Origin: Phialophora verrucosa
Lineage: Eukaryota > Ascomycota > Eurotiomycetes > Chaetothyriales > Herpotrichiellaceae
Length of the DNA stretch: 64,000 nucleotides
Reading direction: 5' to 3'
NCBI GenBank assembly: GCA_002099365.1
Contig: MSED01000014.1
Span: 1,674,001 to 1,738,000 of the forward strand
In this document: piece by piece, positions 11,421 to 21,168 of the stretch
Layout of the letters: each line of letters opens with the position of its first letter
Position numbering within the stretch: the stretch's first letter is position 1
Notes under the pieces: generated by a model
Told to the model about the DNA's origin: nothing
Database searches by the model: none
Seen by the model: only the letters and a program-made list of their open reading frames with translations
Program-made: the position numbers and the translations under genes

Positions 11421-12306
11421 TCATATCATGCCTTTGCCGACCTGCTCTTTCCGCTCCTGCCAGACCGTCTTCCCCGAACAGCTGCACACGGTCTTCTCGT
11501 TGTCCCACACTCCGGCACTCCGAGCTATGACCCCGACCAGGGTATCGGGGTCCTCGGTCTGAAACGCGCCCTCTTGCTGCTGTTTCGACACCACCATGCT
11601 GCGACCGATAATCTCCCACACCGACACCGGGCGATCCAGGAACGCGCTGCCTCGTCCATCCTTGCCTACTTCGACCGTGCCAAACCTGCCGCGAGGCTGA
11701 CCGTAGCCCGTCATCTGTTTGATGGCTTCCCAGACGCCCCCCGTCGAGGCTGCCCCACGTGAGATGTCACCTGTTTCCCTTATCGTGGCATGATATGTAC
11801 CCGGGGATACCCCACGCAGCGTGAGGTCCACCAGCGTCCGACTCTCAGCGACTTGCACCATGCGCGCAAGGCCGCGGACAGGATCTGACACGCCGTTTGC
11901 GTGAGTTTCCAGAATGCACACGCTGGCAGAGTTGGACGTCCCGCTGCCCCGTAAGATCGCGTCCCGTCCGGTAGATTCAATTGCTGACACGATTGATGAA
12001 GGAGCGGCCGTTCCTTCAATGTAAAAAAGTTGGTCTTTGAGATTGGCTTCGATCTTGGCGATGCCTGACACCGGCCGACGTCAGTCAAATGTCGTCCAGT
12101 CATTTTGAAACAGTGTCACACGGGTTGTATGTACCTTCGACTCTCTGGAGCGCGCCCTTGACGTCGTCGACACAAGACTCGCAATGCAAGGGGACCGCAA
12201 ATGTGGTCTGCGCGGGATCGGTATTAGCATTTGGCGACGATGGGGTCCGGCGTCGGGCGTAAGATCGATTGCTCACCTGGAATGGCTCGATCCCTATGCT
12301 CCCCAT
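11421..12306 (-). CDS. ccs1: Copper chaperone for Cu/Zn superoxide dismutase
   Basis: Three exons, 12306-12277, 12207-12135 and 12064-11421, code 248 residues. Domain I is ATX1-like with the copper-binding H-C-x-x-C at Cys19/Cys22 (LHCESC). Domain II is SOD1-like: RGLARMVQVAESRTLVDLT, PGTYHATIRETGDISRGA and VSVWEIIGRSMVVSK match the yeast Ccs1/Lys7 layout. Domain III carries the C-x-C copper-transfer motif, Cys228-Ser-Cys230, in KTVCSCSGKTVW. Ccs1 loads copper into Sod1 and forms its disulfide in the cytosol and mitochondrial intermembrane space. The start is the ATG at 12306; the open frame extends upstream only from a GTG. It is divergent from the SET gene with 417 bp between start codons. 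Confidence 0.95.
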
Positions 12307-12723
12307 ATTGAATGTCACTTAAGAGATCGGCGGAATCTTGTTCGACGAATCAACTTGTTGTGATTGATACTCAATACACGTGCGTAGTATGGTCTCAGAT
12401 ATCAAGTGGGAGATACGTGGTATTAATAATTTTATATTAGAAATATGCCCTCACTGCGGATGCTGCCCCTCCCCGCCACAGAGCCACAGAGCCACATGGA
12501 GGCTGTCCGGAACTGGCCGAACTCGGAACTAAGATCTTCCTGTCCGTGGCGCCATCAACATCACTCACACAATGGCCCTCTCTCTGTAAACAGCGCACAG
12601 TATTCCCATCAAGACAGCCAGTCTACATACCGTAGCTAGTGTGTCTTGTCTACTTCATGCAGCCCTCATAATGCCGCCCTCAAAGCAATAACAATAATCC
12701 ACCGCGCCTGGCAACAGTCCAAG
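12307..12723. promoter_or_regulatory. Divergent promoter region of ccs1 and SET gene
   Basis: The 417 bp between the two start codons must contain both promoters. An AT-rich block near 12419-12441 (TATTAATAATTTTATATTAG) is the best TATA-like candidate for either direction. No regulator site could be assigned. Confidence 0.5.
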
Positions 12724-14347
12724 ATGGGCCAAGACCCCAACCTCTCCGCCGAGCTCACCAAATGGGCGCTCTCCCAGGGCGTCACAATCGACGGTATCGC
12801 GGCCCACGAATTCCCTGGCAAAGGCCTGGGCATCATAGCACAAAGGAGGCTGAAGGTACGTCAATTGAAGAATTCAGTCGTTGGTGTCTCAAGCCCTGCT
12901 CGCCCCGTTTCATTTCTCTCTTTTGGAACTCGTTGCGGATCCCTCGCCCTTTCTCTCGGTCTGACACGACGACACGAGCCGAGAAGTGATATGGAAGATG
13001 GTACGAGATGATTCAGCCATGAATGTGAAGCGAAGTGATTGATACGGTAGTTTTGTCAAGTGTGAACGATAACGTTAACTGAAGCTCAATCTTTTCCCCC
13101 CTTGCCAGGCCGGAGAAACGATCCTCAAAGTCCCAACGTCGCTCCTCCTCACGGAATTCAGCCTCGCGGAACATATCAAGAAAAGCGTCCCCGTGGAATG
13201 CAGCATCAACGGCCTCCTGGCGCTGGATCTCTGCCTCGACGGATCAGCAACCACCCAAAGCCACACCCAGGCGCACTCACCCTGGCGCAACACGCTGCCC
13301 GCCCTCTCCGAGGTGAAATCCAGCATGCCTCTCTTCTGGGCGCCGGAAGCTCAATGCCTCCTCCCGCCTGCCGGGCTGGCCCTGCTGCACAAGCAACAGG
13401 CCAGATTGCGCCGCGACTGGCTCGCCGTCTCCACGTGCGGTGCCTTCCCGGCCCTCTCGCTCGAGGAGTACACTTACCGCTGGCTCCTCCTGTGGACGCG
13501 CACGTTCTACTACACGCCGCCGACGTCATCATCATCATCATCAAAGAAGCCGAGATCAAACGCGAGGCGGCTGAAGTCGAGTTCAAACCCGACGGCGCCA
13601 CGCTCGCGCCCGCGCCCCGCAGAAGACTGCCTCGCCCTCGTGCCGTTTGGGGATTTCTTCAACCACACCGCCGCCGCCCCGACCGTCACAGCCTCGTACT
13701 CATCCTCCGGCTACGAGTTCGTTGTTACGACGGGCAGCGCCGAGACCGAGGCCGAAATCGACCACACCATCGCGGCGGGGACGGAACTCTTCATCTCCTA
13801 CGGCCGCCATAGCAACGACGTCCTCCTCGCGGAGTACGGCTTCATCCTGCCGGACGGGGACAACGTCCACGATACAGTGCTTCTCGACGAGGTCGTCTTG
13901 CCGTTGTTCTCGCCCGCGCAGACCGCCGAGCTCGAGGCGGCGGGTTATTTGGGGAATTACGTATTGGGCGCTACTCCGACTCGTACTACTACTAGTGGCA
14001 GCAGCGCCCACGACGAGCATGACGAACATGGCAACGAAAACGACAATAACAACGACACAGAAGTGGTGTGTTATCGCACGACGACCGCCTTGAGACTACT
14101 GTGCATGCCCTTTCGCAGGTGGAAAAGGGAATTGAGCCGCGGATTCGACGATGGGGATTCATTTCAGGGGCGGGTCAATGAATTGGTGGCAAAGGTGCTG
14201 CGGATGTATATGGACATGGCCGCCGAGAAGATACAGCAGGTCGCCGGGCTTGACGAGGCCTTTGCCGACCAGAAAGGCGTGCTGACGGGAAGATGGGCGC
14301 AGATACTCGCTCTGTTGACCACTGCGACCAAACGAATACCAGTCTAA
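12724..14347 (+). CDS. SET-domain protein, Rubisco-LSMT-like methyltransferase
   Basis: Two exons, 12724-12855 and 13109-14347, give 456 residues; the 253-bp intron (GTACGT...CCAG) is long for this window. The SET core is split as usual in the LSMT/SETD3/SETD6 group: an N-terminal strand (EFPGKGLGIIAQRRLKAGETILKVP), a long helical iSET insert, then GDFFNH (Asn229-His230, cofactor site) and FISYGRHSNDVLLAEYGF (Tyr275-Gly and Tyr287-Gly). A C-terminal helical substrate-binding-like region follows. The family transfers methyl from S-adenosylmethionine to lysine or histidine of non-histone proteins; the fungal Rkm enzymes act on ribosomal proteins. The target here is unknown. A serine run encoded by TCA repeats (about 13528-13545) and an Asp/Asn/His/Glu-rich loop near residues 300-325 are low-complexity insertions. 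Confidence 0.88.
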
Positions 14348-14701
14348 TTTGACACGGAAGGGGGCCTACATGCACGACTAACGCGTCCGTATTGTGCGGT
14401 GCTTACACCTAAAAAACCCAACGTGCCCCAATGCCCGCTTCCTACGATCAAGCGTGGTTTTTATCCTTAATGCGCCTTTCAAGGCCAAAAATACAATGCA
14501 GCGGACACCTTCACAACCTGCGCATCCGCGAGACCCCAACCGACCAAGCATGCCACTTCATTTGACCGATTCTCCGCCTGCGCCAACGCTTAGCAGACGC
14601 CGAAAAATGCACGCCAGCAGCCTTTGGACCGATATCACTCATGCCAACGCTCGTCCACAAAGGGTTCCTCCGAAACAGGCGCTTTCGTTCAAGAGTCATG
14701 A
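14348..14701. other. Short convergent intergenic region
   Basis: 354 bp between two gene ends (SET gene from the left, HECT gene from the right). It should contain both polyadenylation regions. I see no other signal. Confidence 0.5.
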
Positions 14702-17700
14702 TCATTTCAATCCGAAGCCCTCACTACACTGCACCGCCATCCACAGCTTCTCCTCCAGTTTTTGCCGTGACGCGTAACGATACAAGCTCAGCGTATTGAA
14801 GCAAGTCCTTGCTATGGGAAACCGCTCGATTGGCTTGTTCGTCGGCGTGCCGAATAAGTCAAACTCTTCCCGCTCGCGAATGAGCTGGATTCTGATGACC
14901 AGGTTCGTGGCACCCATGGCCGGAATCCGGTCGCTGGCCGTAATGAAGCTTAGTATCTTTCGCTGGTCCGTAGGTGACGCCCGGCCAAAGAACTCCCAGA
15001 ACCATATCACCTGGGGTTGCTGCTCAGGAGGCCCGTCTTCCTTGGGCCAGCCATCATAGGTCGCCACAGCGCGCAAGCTAGCAATGTCGAGGGGCTCATC
15101 GGAGCCACGGACGAGCAGTTCAATTTCTTCAGGTCGGAACAGTGAAAGTGCGTTGCCACCGCAGACGGTGAAAAAGCCGCGCTTGAATGGTTCATATTGT
15201 CGCGCAACCGCCGTGTCAAGTAGATAGTGTACGTATAGATCCACGAATTCTCTTCGGTTGGAGTTGGTGACTGCCCGTTTCTCGCCACCGGGACACAGCG
15301 GGACCTGAACGATTTCTCCATAGCGATCCATTTCGGCAACGAAATCGCGACAGAAGGTTTCCTCGACGTCTCCCTCAAACTCAAGGAGTTGTCTGAGTCC
15401 CTTGGCAAGGACGGGGCGCAGCTCAGCCAGGTCCTCCAAAGTGTAGCCGTGGGGGACTTTGGGAGTAGACGTCAATTTGTCTCCGGTCGAAGGTGCCGAG
15501 GCCAGCATCTTCTTGAACACAAAAGGTGGAAATGCCACATCCAGAATGGTCGAGTTGTAGATGGCCAGTCCTAGCAGCACACCGACCAAAAAGAACTGCT
15601 CGGATGATTCGAAGCAGTAGGGGTTGAAGTAACAGTACTGCGAATCATCATCGTAGACGAACAATCCATGATAGGGATCGAAAATTTCCCTGGTCAGTAG
15701 CAGGAACCACTCTTTGCGCAGACCGCCTGCATCGACCCCTTCTTCTCCTTGGAAGTCGATGCGAAGACCTTTCTTGATATCGCTTCCCCCGGACCCGACC
15801 ACCTCCGAAACGCCACGGAGACTGTCCTCCACCAGGCAATCGCGTCGAACTTTGAGTATCAGATACTGACTCACAGCTCTGCGGCTGAGGATACTATCAA
15901 AAAAGGCCTCCCTTGCCTTCACTTCCATCTGTCGCCTAGCGTCGTGCTCGAGAATGTGTATCTTGGCGTAAATGCTGAGGAAGAAGGGATACTGACAGAA
16001 GGTAAACTTGGTCTTGGTATTCTCCCAGGTTTCAAAGTCAGCCACGAGATCGGCATAGTCCAACATGGTGTTGTAGAAGTTGCTGATCGGGACGATCTGG
16101 CCGTGCATATACGCGCGATATTTAGCGTTGAGGCCCGGGCTGTGCAGCCTTTGATCATGTGCTGCAGAGGCATCCCTCTTTCGCGCAACATGGCCCACAT
16201 TTGCTTGAAACAGCAGAGCCATGACCCGCGCAGCGACGCGGATTTGCCAGTCTTCGCCATAGGCAGACAACCTAGGCTTTTCCTGAGATTTGCCTGCAGC
16301 TGTGGAAGCAGGTCTATAACCTCCGAGGGCCGCATGAATCTGAGAGGCGTGGTGCATGCCAGCATCTGAGAAGCTGGGAACGAGCCCCTCTGTGGGATTG
16401 ACAGGTTCGTGCATGGGGTTCTTCTGCTGCCTTGACAGTCTATACGTCACAAAACTGCCCACCATCTCTACTGTCCGTTGAAAGTGACCATCCGCATATC
16501 TGGAAAACCAGGAGACCAAATACTGATGGTTCTCGTTGGAAAGATTTGCCATGAGACCTAGAATTCGCTTGATGATCCCAGAGTGGTGGCCAAGACTTCC
16601 TGGTCGCCTGCCGCTGCTAGGGATACGTTTGGAGGGCGAATCGCGCGCCTTCCCATCTACCTGCAGTCTTGCGGCCGGGATGGGTGGCTGAGGCATCGTC
16701 GTGCCGAACATCTTTCCAGCCTCGAGTCGTGCCGGGGTCAGCAGCGGGTTCGCCAGAAGTATCAGAAGGAAGCGACAATCCTCCGGATGCTTCAGTGGCT
16801 GCCTCGGGCGCTTCAGGAGGTTCTCAGAAACTTTGAGGAGACTCCGCTGCAAGTGTATTCGCGACTCGATAATATCTCGCTGGATACTCTCCAACGGGGT
16901 GGAGCGCCAACACTGCTGCGCCCTAGCATCGGAGAGTTTCGGCAATAGTTCGTGCCATCTTTGTTCCCAAAGATCCCCTGCATATATGATGAGCCGATAC
17001 CATTCGGCTAGTTCAAGCCAATTGATCCTATGGTGCCGTGCACTCGCTGAAGGCCGATTTTTGTCGGGCGACTTGTCTCTCTGATGGCTGGTATCTTTGC
17101 CTGTTGTCATGCGTCCGCTGGGCGCGCCGAGCCACCATGAACCATTCTCTGCAACATCTCCAAGGAGTAGGGTTTTGGCATCAAGCTCGGAGAGGAAGAC
17201 GTCATTATCGAAACTCGGGGCCGAAATAGTCTCAGATAGTTGTCGCCTTTGTCGCGTCCCTGAGCTCGATCGAGGCTTCAGATTGGGTTCTTGCGGTGGC
17301 CGCGGAGTGAGGAATGAATGGTTCAATGTGGCACAGCCGACGAAGCAGCCAGCAATATAATCCTCGACAAGGTAGAAAATATCCCACCTGGGTCCGGGAC
17401 TGGGGCTGGCTGTGGGGCCAGTTTCTAATAACTGACGGGCCCTGGCGTCGCGAGGCCTGACCGACAGTGACGTGGCGGAGGAGAAAGGATCGATTGAGTG
17501 ACCTTGAACAAAGGGTGGTCCGGCACCACGACTCGAGTGTTGGGTTGACAGGGTTGACTCTTCCGACGGATTTCGTGGGTTGACGCGAGGATGGGGCGAC
17601 GGTGGGGGAGAGTCCTGTTCGTCGGTGAGCTGGTTATACAGGATGCCCTCTGGGGGAGATCCATCCAACAGGAACGAATCGTCCGCCAGTGACTCGTTTT

Positions 17701-18397
17701 CAACGGGGACCGGACGAGCAGGGACGATCGGGTCATCTCGCCCCACGCGAGACTCGAGATACTGCGTGAGACAACGATCAAGCAGCGATCGCGTCCTCTC
17801 CACCGACAGTGGTAGAATCTTGCGTTGAGGCGCGGGCCCGATTGCTAGGCCCTGGGCGTCCGGCCTCTTTTCCGGGTTGAATTCGAGATCATTGATGGTC
17901 AGACAAGTGGTACAACGGAAGACCTTGAGCCCTTGAGGCCATCGTACAGTCGAATCACAAGTCATGCATCTTCCCGTCACCGGCTGCCGATCGTCTCGGA
18001 ATGACGAGCCTTCAGCAGCAGGGTGCTTGTTGCTGCCTTCCTCGTGTCGAGCGTCTCGCGTACCGTCAAAGTCGCCGCCATGTTTGTTCTTTTTCTCCGA
18101 CTTTCTCGAACCAAATATAGATGGAAACGGGTGGCTGAACGAGCGACTGTGGTTGAGCTTTGCAGCTCCAGAGTCGGAAGGCTCGTCGGGGACGGGTTTT
18201 CGCCGCAGGGTTGGGATCTCGTAGGTTTCAGCCGCAGCGGCCGCTGGTGGTGGCGGTGGGGGAGGGGGCAGTGGTCGATTGAGGTCCGCAGTGGGAGGCG
18301 GCTGATCGTGGCTCGCGCTCCTGGTGAGCTGAGGGTTTCGAGGTCGAGGTCGGCCGAAATGGTGGTGATGGGAAGCAGACGACGGCAGCGATGCCAT
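14702..18397 (-). CDS. HECT-type E3 ubiquitin ligase, Hul4-like
   Basis: A single exon of 1231 residues; the first true ATG is at 18397 (the frame opens a few codons earlier at a TTG). Residues 1-140 are low-complexity with a poly-Pro run near 43-51. A CxxC...CxxC zinc-binding pair follows (Cys144, Cys147, Cys162, Cys165). The last ~400 residues are a HECT domain: DFQGEEGVDAGGLRKEWF, YCYFNPYCFESSEQFFLVG, then the catalytic Cys1199 in ARTCFNTLSLYRY. HECT enzymes accept ubiquitin on this cysteine and pass it to substrates. The domain plan resembles yeast Hul4 and its filamentous-fungal orthologues, which are implicated in protein and RNA quality control. An intronless 3.7-kb ORF stands out among multi-exon neighbours. 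Substrates are unknown. Confidence 0.92.
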   Translation of the reverse strand: MASLPSSASHHHHFGRPRPRNPQLTRSASHDQPPPTADLNRPLPPPPPPPPAAAAAETYEIPTLRRKPVPDEPSDSGAAKLNHSRSFSHPFPSIFGSRKSEKKNKHGGDFDGTRDARHEEGSNKHPAAEGSSFRDDRQPVTGRCMTCDSTVRWPQGLKVFRCTTCLTINDLEFNPEKRPDAQGLAIGPAPQRKILPLSVERTRSLLDRCLTQYLESRVGRDDPIVPARPVPVENESLADDSFLLDGSPPEGILYNQLTDEQDSPPPSPHPRVNPRNPSEESTLSTQHSSRGAGPPFVQGHSIDPFSSATSLSVRPRDARARQLLETGPTASPSPGPRWDIFYLVEDYIAGCFVGCATLNHSFLTPRPPQEPNLKPRSSSGTRQRRQLSETISAPSFDNDVFLSELDAKTLLLGDVAENGSWWLGAPSGRMTTGKDTSHQRDKSPDKNRPSASARHHRINWLELAEWYRLIIYAGDLWEQRWHELLPKLSDARAQQCWRSTPLESIQRDIIESRIHLQRSLLKVSENLLKRPRQPLKHPEDCRFLLILLANPLLTPARLEAGKMFGTTMPQPPIPAARLQVDGKARDSPSKRIPSSGRRPGSLGHHSGIIKRILGLMANLSNENHQYLVSWFSRYADGHFQRTVEMVGSFVTYRLSRQQKNPMHEPVNPTEGLVPSFSDAGMHHASQIHAALGGYRPASTAAGKSQEKPRLSAYGEDWQIRVAARVMALLFQANVGHVARKRDASAAHDQRLHSPGLNAKYRAYMHGQIVPISNFYNTMLDYADLVADFETWENTKTKFTFCQYPFFLSIYAKIHILEHDARRQMEVKAREAFFDSILSRRAVSQYLILKVRRDCLVEDSLRGVSEVVGSGGSDIKKGLRIDFQGEEGVDAGGLRKEWFLLLTREIFDPYHGLFVYDDDSQYCYFNPYCFESSEQFFLVGVLLGLAIYNSTILDVAFPPFVFKKMLASAPSTGDKLTSTPKVPHGYTLEDLAELRPVLAKGLRQLLEFEGDVEETFCRDFVAEMDRYGEIVQVPLCPGGEKRAVTNSNRREFVDLYVHYLLDTAVARQYEPFKRGFFTVCGGNALSLFRPEEIELLVRGSDEPLDIASLRAVATYDGWPKEDGPPEQQPQVIWFWEFFGRASPTDQRKILSFITASDRIPAMGATNLVIRIQLIREREEFDLFGTPTNKPIERFPIARTCFNTLSLYRYASRQKLEEKLWMAVQCSEGFGLK

Positions 18398-19391
18398 TGC
18401 TGTCCTATACAACGGAAGGCGGGCGTCAATGCGTCGTGAGGGGGTGAACCGGGGGAGGCAGTAAGCGATGTATTCATAAGAGTGGGTTGCTGAGTCCGCT
18501 CAACGGACGCCAGGCGCAATGTCTCACAACGTTGCGGCTCAAGCGGCACTCGCGAATGCCTGCGTCCTTTGGCGCGTCTATACGGAGTAGGCGGCTGCGT
18601 TACGGTCGTAGTTGGCTTAGGAAGCACGGCGAGGCAGAGGAAGTCGCGTGGCTGCCGGCGTGATACAACACGGCATTCAATCTCCTGGACTGTTGTCACG
18701 ACACTGCTGATGGAAGTGAACGAGGAGTTCCAGCATATTGTCCCGTCACAGACGCCGACAATGGAGCTGGGCACTACTCGTAGGTGGCAGGCGCGATCGA
18801 CATCATCCGAGAAATCACACTGGAGTGCTGAGGACAAATGCGAGGTCAGTGGAGGTCAGCCTTCTTGACACGAGGAGGCTGTGGAGGCATCGCAATGCAT
18901 TTTGCTGCTTGTTTGTCAAGATGCGAGGGGAATCGCGCCAAGGCTCCGGCAGCAGCTGGTGATACCTGGTACGGCACCGAGTAGGGGTCCAGGGTCGACG
19001 GGCACGCCCACTCACGCCGAATAGGGGAGCCTTGGGCAGATACGCTGGGCGCCATCAGGGGCGCCGGTGCTTGATTGGGAGCATGCTCGGCCCCGGCGCC
19101 ACAGCGAAGTCGAAGCTTGACGGCTCGCATCCTACCAAGCACCACTCGAAGTGGAGGGAGTTGCATCATTCGACAACGGCAATGCAGGGATGATTACGGC
19201 AGCCTTCCAAGCGACTCCAGAGTACTGCTATTTTTGACACAGGTCTCTTTGGTGTGGATCAGGCTCTCTTGTTTTAATAACATATCTACGAAACTAACTG
19301 CCAACCGGAGCACAAGGTCAACCTGTCGCCCAAACTGCTTCGTCAGGCCAGATGGCCAACAGCAAACACCCATGAGGGGCAATTCACCCAG
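18398..19391. other. HECT upstream region and GMC 3' flank
   Basis: 994 bp with only short overlapping open frames on both strands and no recognisable domain. It contains the HECT gene promoter. Confidence 0.45.
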
Positions 19392-21168
19392 TTAGTCGTC
19401 CAGCCCATATTCTTGGGCAAGCTTGTCTGCTGCGGTGAGACCGGCGAGGTACGCAGTGGTCTGAGTATGGTTGCTATCGGAATCAGTTAGTATCAGTCTC
19501 AGCCGAGACATAGAATAATAGGTAGGGTCGCGGCACTTACTTTGAGACAATCGGAATCACGCTCATGTCGGCGACTCTGAGCTTCTCCACTCCAAAGACC
19601 TTGAAGTTCTTGTCCACCACCGCACTGCGTTCGTCCTTGCCCATGCGTGCGGTTCCCATCATGTGCCATGTCGACTCGCTGTTGGCCCGCCAATACGCCA
19701 GGATATCTTCATCTGATTCACTCTTGGGCCCATTGATAGCCACAGTGCCATTCTGGAATTGGGGGCTGCTCATGATCTTGAGCGTCCTCCGGGTAGCCTC
19801 CACGGCCACTCTTCTGTCGAAGGGATGAGAGAACCAGTTGGGGTTGTAGATGAGTGGTTGTGCGGGATCAGATGACTGAAGTCGCACGGAGCCAGTCGAT
19901 CTCTGGTTGAGCAAGAACACGAAGATGGTCACTCCGGCCTCGGCATTCTCCGGGTCGATAAAGTGTGGCAACCAGGGGCCGTTGAGGATGTATTCATAAT
20001 GCGGTACCGTGGGCGCCAGTAGGTGATCTTGCTCTTCCTTGGGTAGAGCTTGAAACTCCGGGAGCTCAGATATCTGCTCGACCTTTTCGTAGGCGATACC
20101 CAGTGTGGTAGCATACTCCGACAGTGGTCCGTTGCCATCTTTCTCCCACAGAGCCCGGGCGGCTGCTTGGAGTTCTTTGCTCTTGTAGAATTTGGTCCTC
20201 TCGTCTGCGGGGTTGGCCCTGATGGCTGGGATCGTTATATGATGGTGATCCTTCAAGTGCGCTCCGACATTGTCATTCGCCTTCACGACCGGGATATTGA
20301 AAGCTTTGAGCTCTTCAGCAGGACCGATACCGGAGTGCAGCAGGATCCTGGGGGTATCGAGAGAGCCGGCCGAGAGGATGACCTCCTTGTCGGCGTAAAT
20401 CGTCCGCCCGTCGATGGTGCTGATGCCGGTGGCCTTCGTTCCCTCCAACACGACACGCGCCACTTGAGTGTCGGTCAGAACGTGTAGGTTGCTGGGCGCA
20501 TCGACCAAGGCATCTGCCGATGTGGACCTCACGCCTTTGTACGCCGTCGAGATGCACAACGCAAGACCAATCGGGTCGCCTGAGTTGTGGTCTAGGTTGT
20601 GTTTGGCACCATTCGCATACCAAATGTCCATCAGCTCTTTGCCCTGAGGCTCCCAGACCTTTGGGAAGCCAACGTTGATCGGTCCGTCGTAGCCATGGTG
20701 GTTTGGGTCCGCATCAAGATAATGTTTCACGCGGTCTGTGTCATCTCCGGCTTCTCCGTGGTAGGTTTCGAGCCGTTTGTATCTTTGCTGGATGTTCGTC
20801 CACTTCCACTCCTCGTCATCGACGAGTCGCGCAATCTCGTCATAATCATCTTTGGGGCCAACAGTCCAGACGGAGAAGTTGATGGCGGAGCTTCCACCGA
20901 GACCTTTGCCGCGGTCGTAGGAGATGACTCTCCCATCAAAACCCTTGACCGGAGCGGTCTGGTAACCCCAGTTCATGTCCGGTACCATTCGATGCAGCCA
21001 TCTCTCCGCGTCAGCGCGCACAGCTTTAGACTCGTTCCTTCCGCCAGCTTCAACGAGGAGGACCGAGGGTTTTTTGTTGCTCCGCGCGAGTCGTGAGGCG
21101 AGGATGGCCCCCGCGGGACCAGCACCGACGACGATGAAGTCGAATCGGTCTGGCAGTGTCGAACCCAT
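19392..21168 (-). CDS. GMC-family FAD-dependent oxidoreductase (choline dehydrogenase-like)
   Basis: Two exons, 21168-19541 and 19473-19392, give 569 residues. The short second exon is needed: without splicing, the frame stops before the conserved end, while splicing yields IPIVSNNHTQTTAYLAGLTAA, the usual GMC C-terminus. The N-terminus has the FAD ADP-binding loop VVGAGPAGAILASRLA with no signal peptide, suggesting a cytosolic or peroxisomal enzyme. GMC signature 1 is GKGLGGSSAINFSVW, signature 2 is SAGSLDTPRILLHSG, and the active-site His lies in STWHMMGTARMG. The family oxidises alcohols, choline, glucose or methanol, passing electrons to oxygen or another acceptor. The substrate cannot be read from sequence. 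It lies alone, with no biosynthetic partner genes beside it. Confidence 0.93.

Noticed and set aside
13206..13601. Long ORF on the opposite strand inside the SET gene
   Set aside because: GC-rich antisense shadow; its Met-rich run is the complement of the TCA serine repeat.
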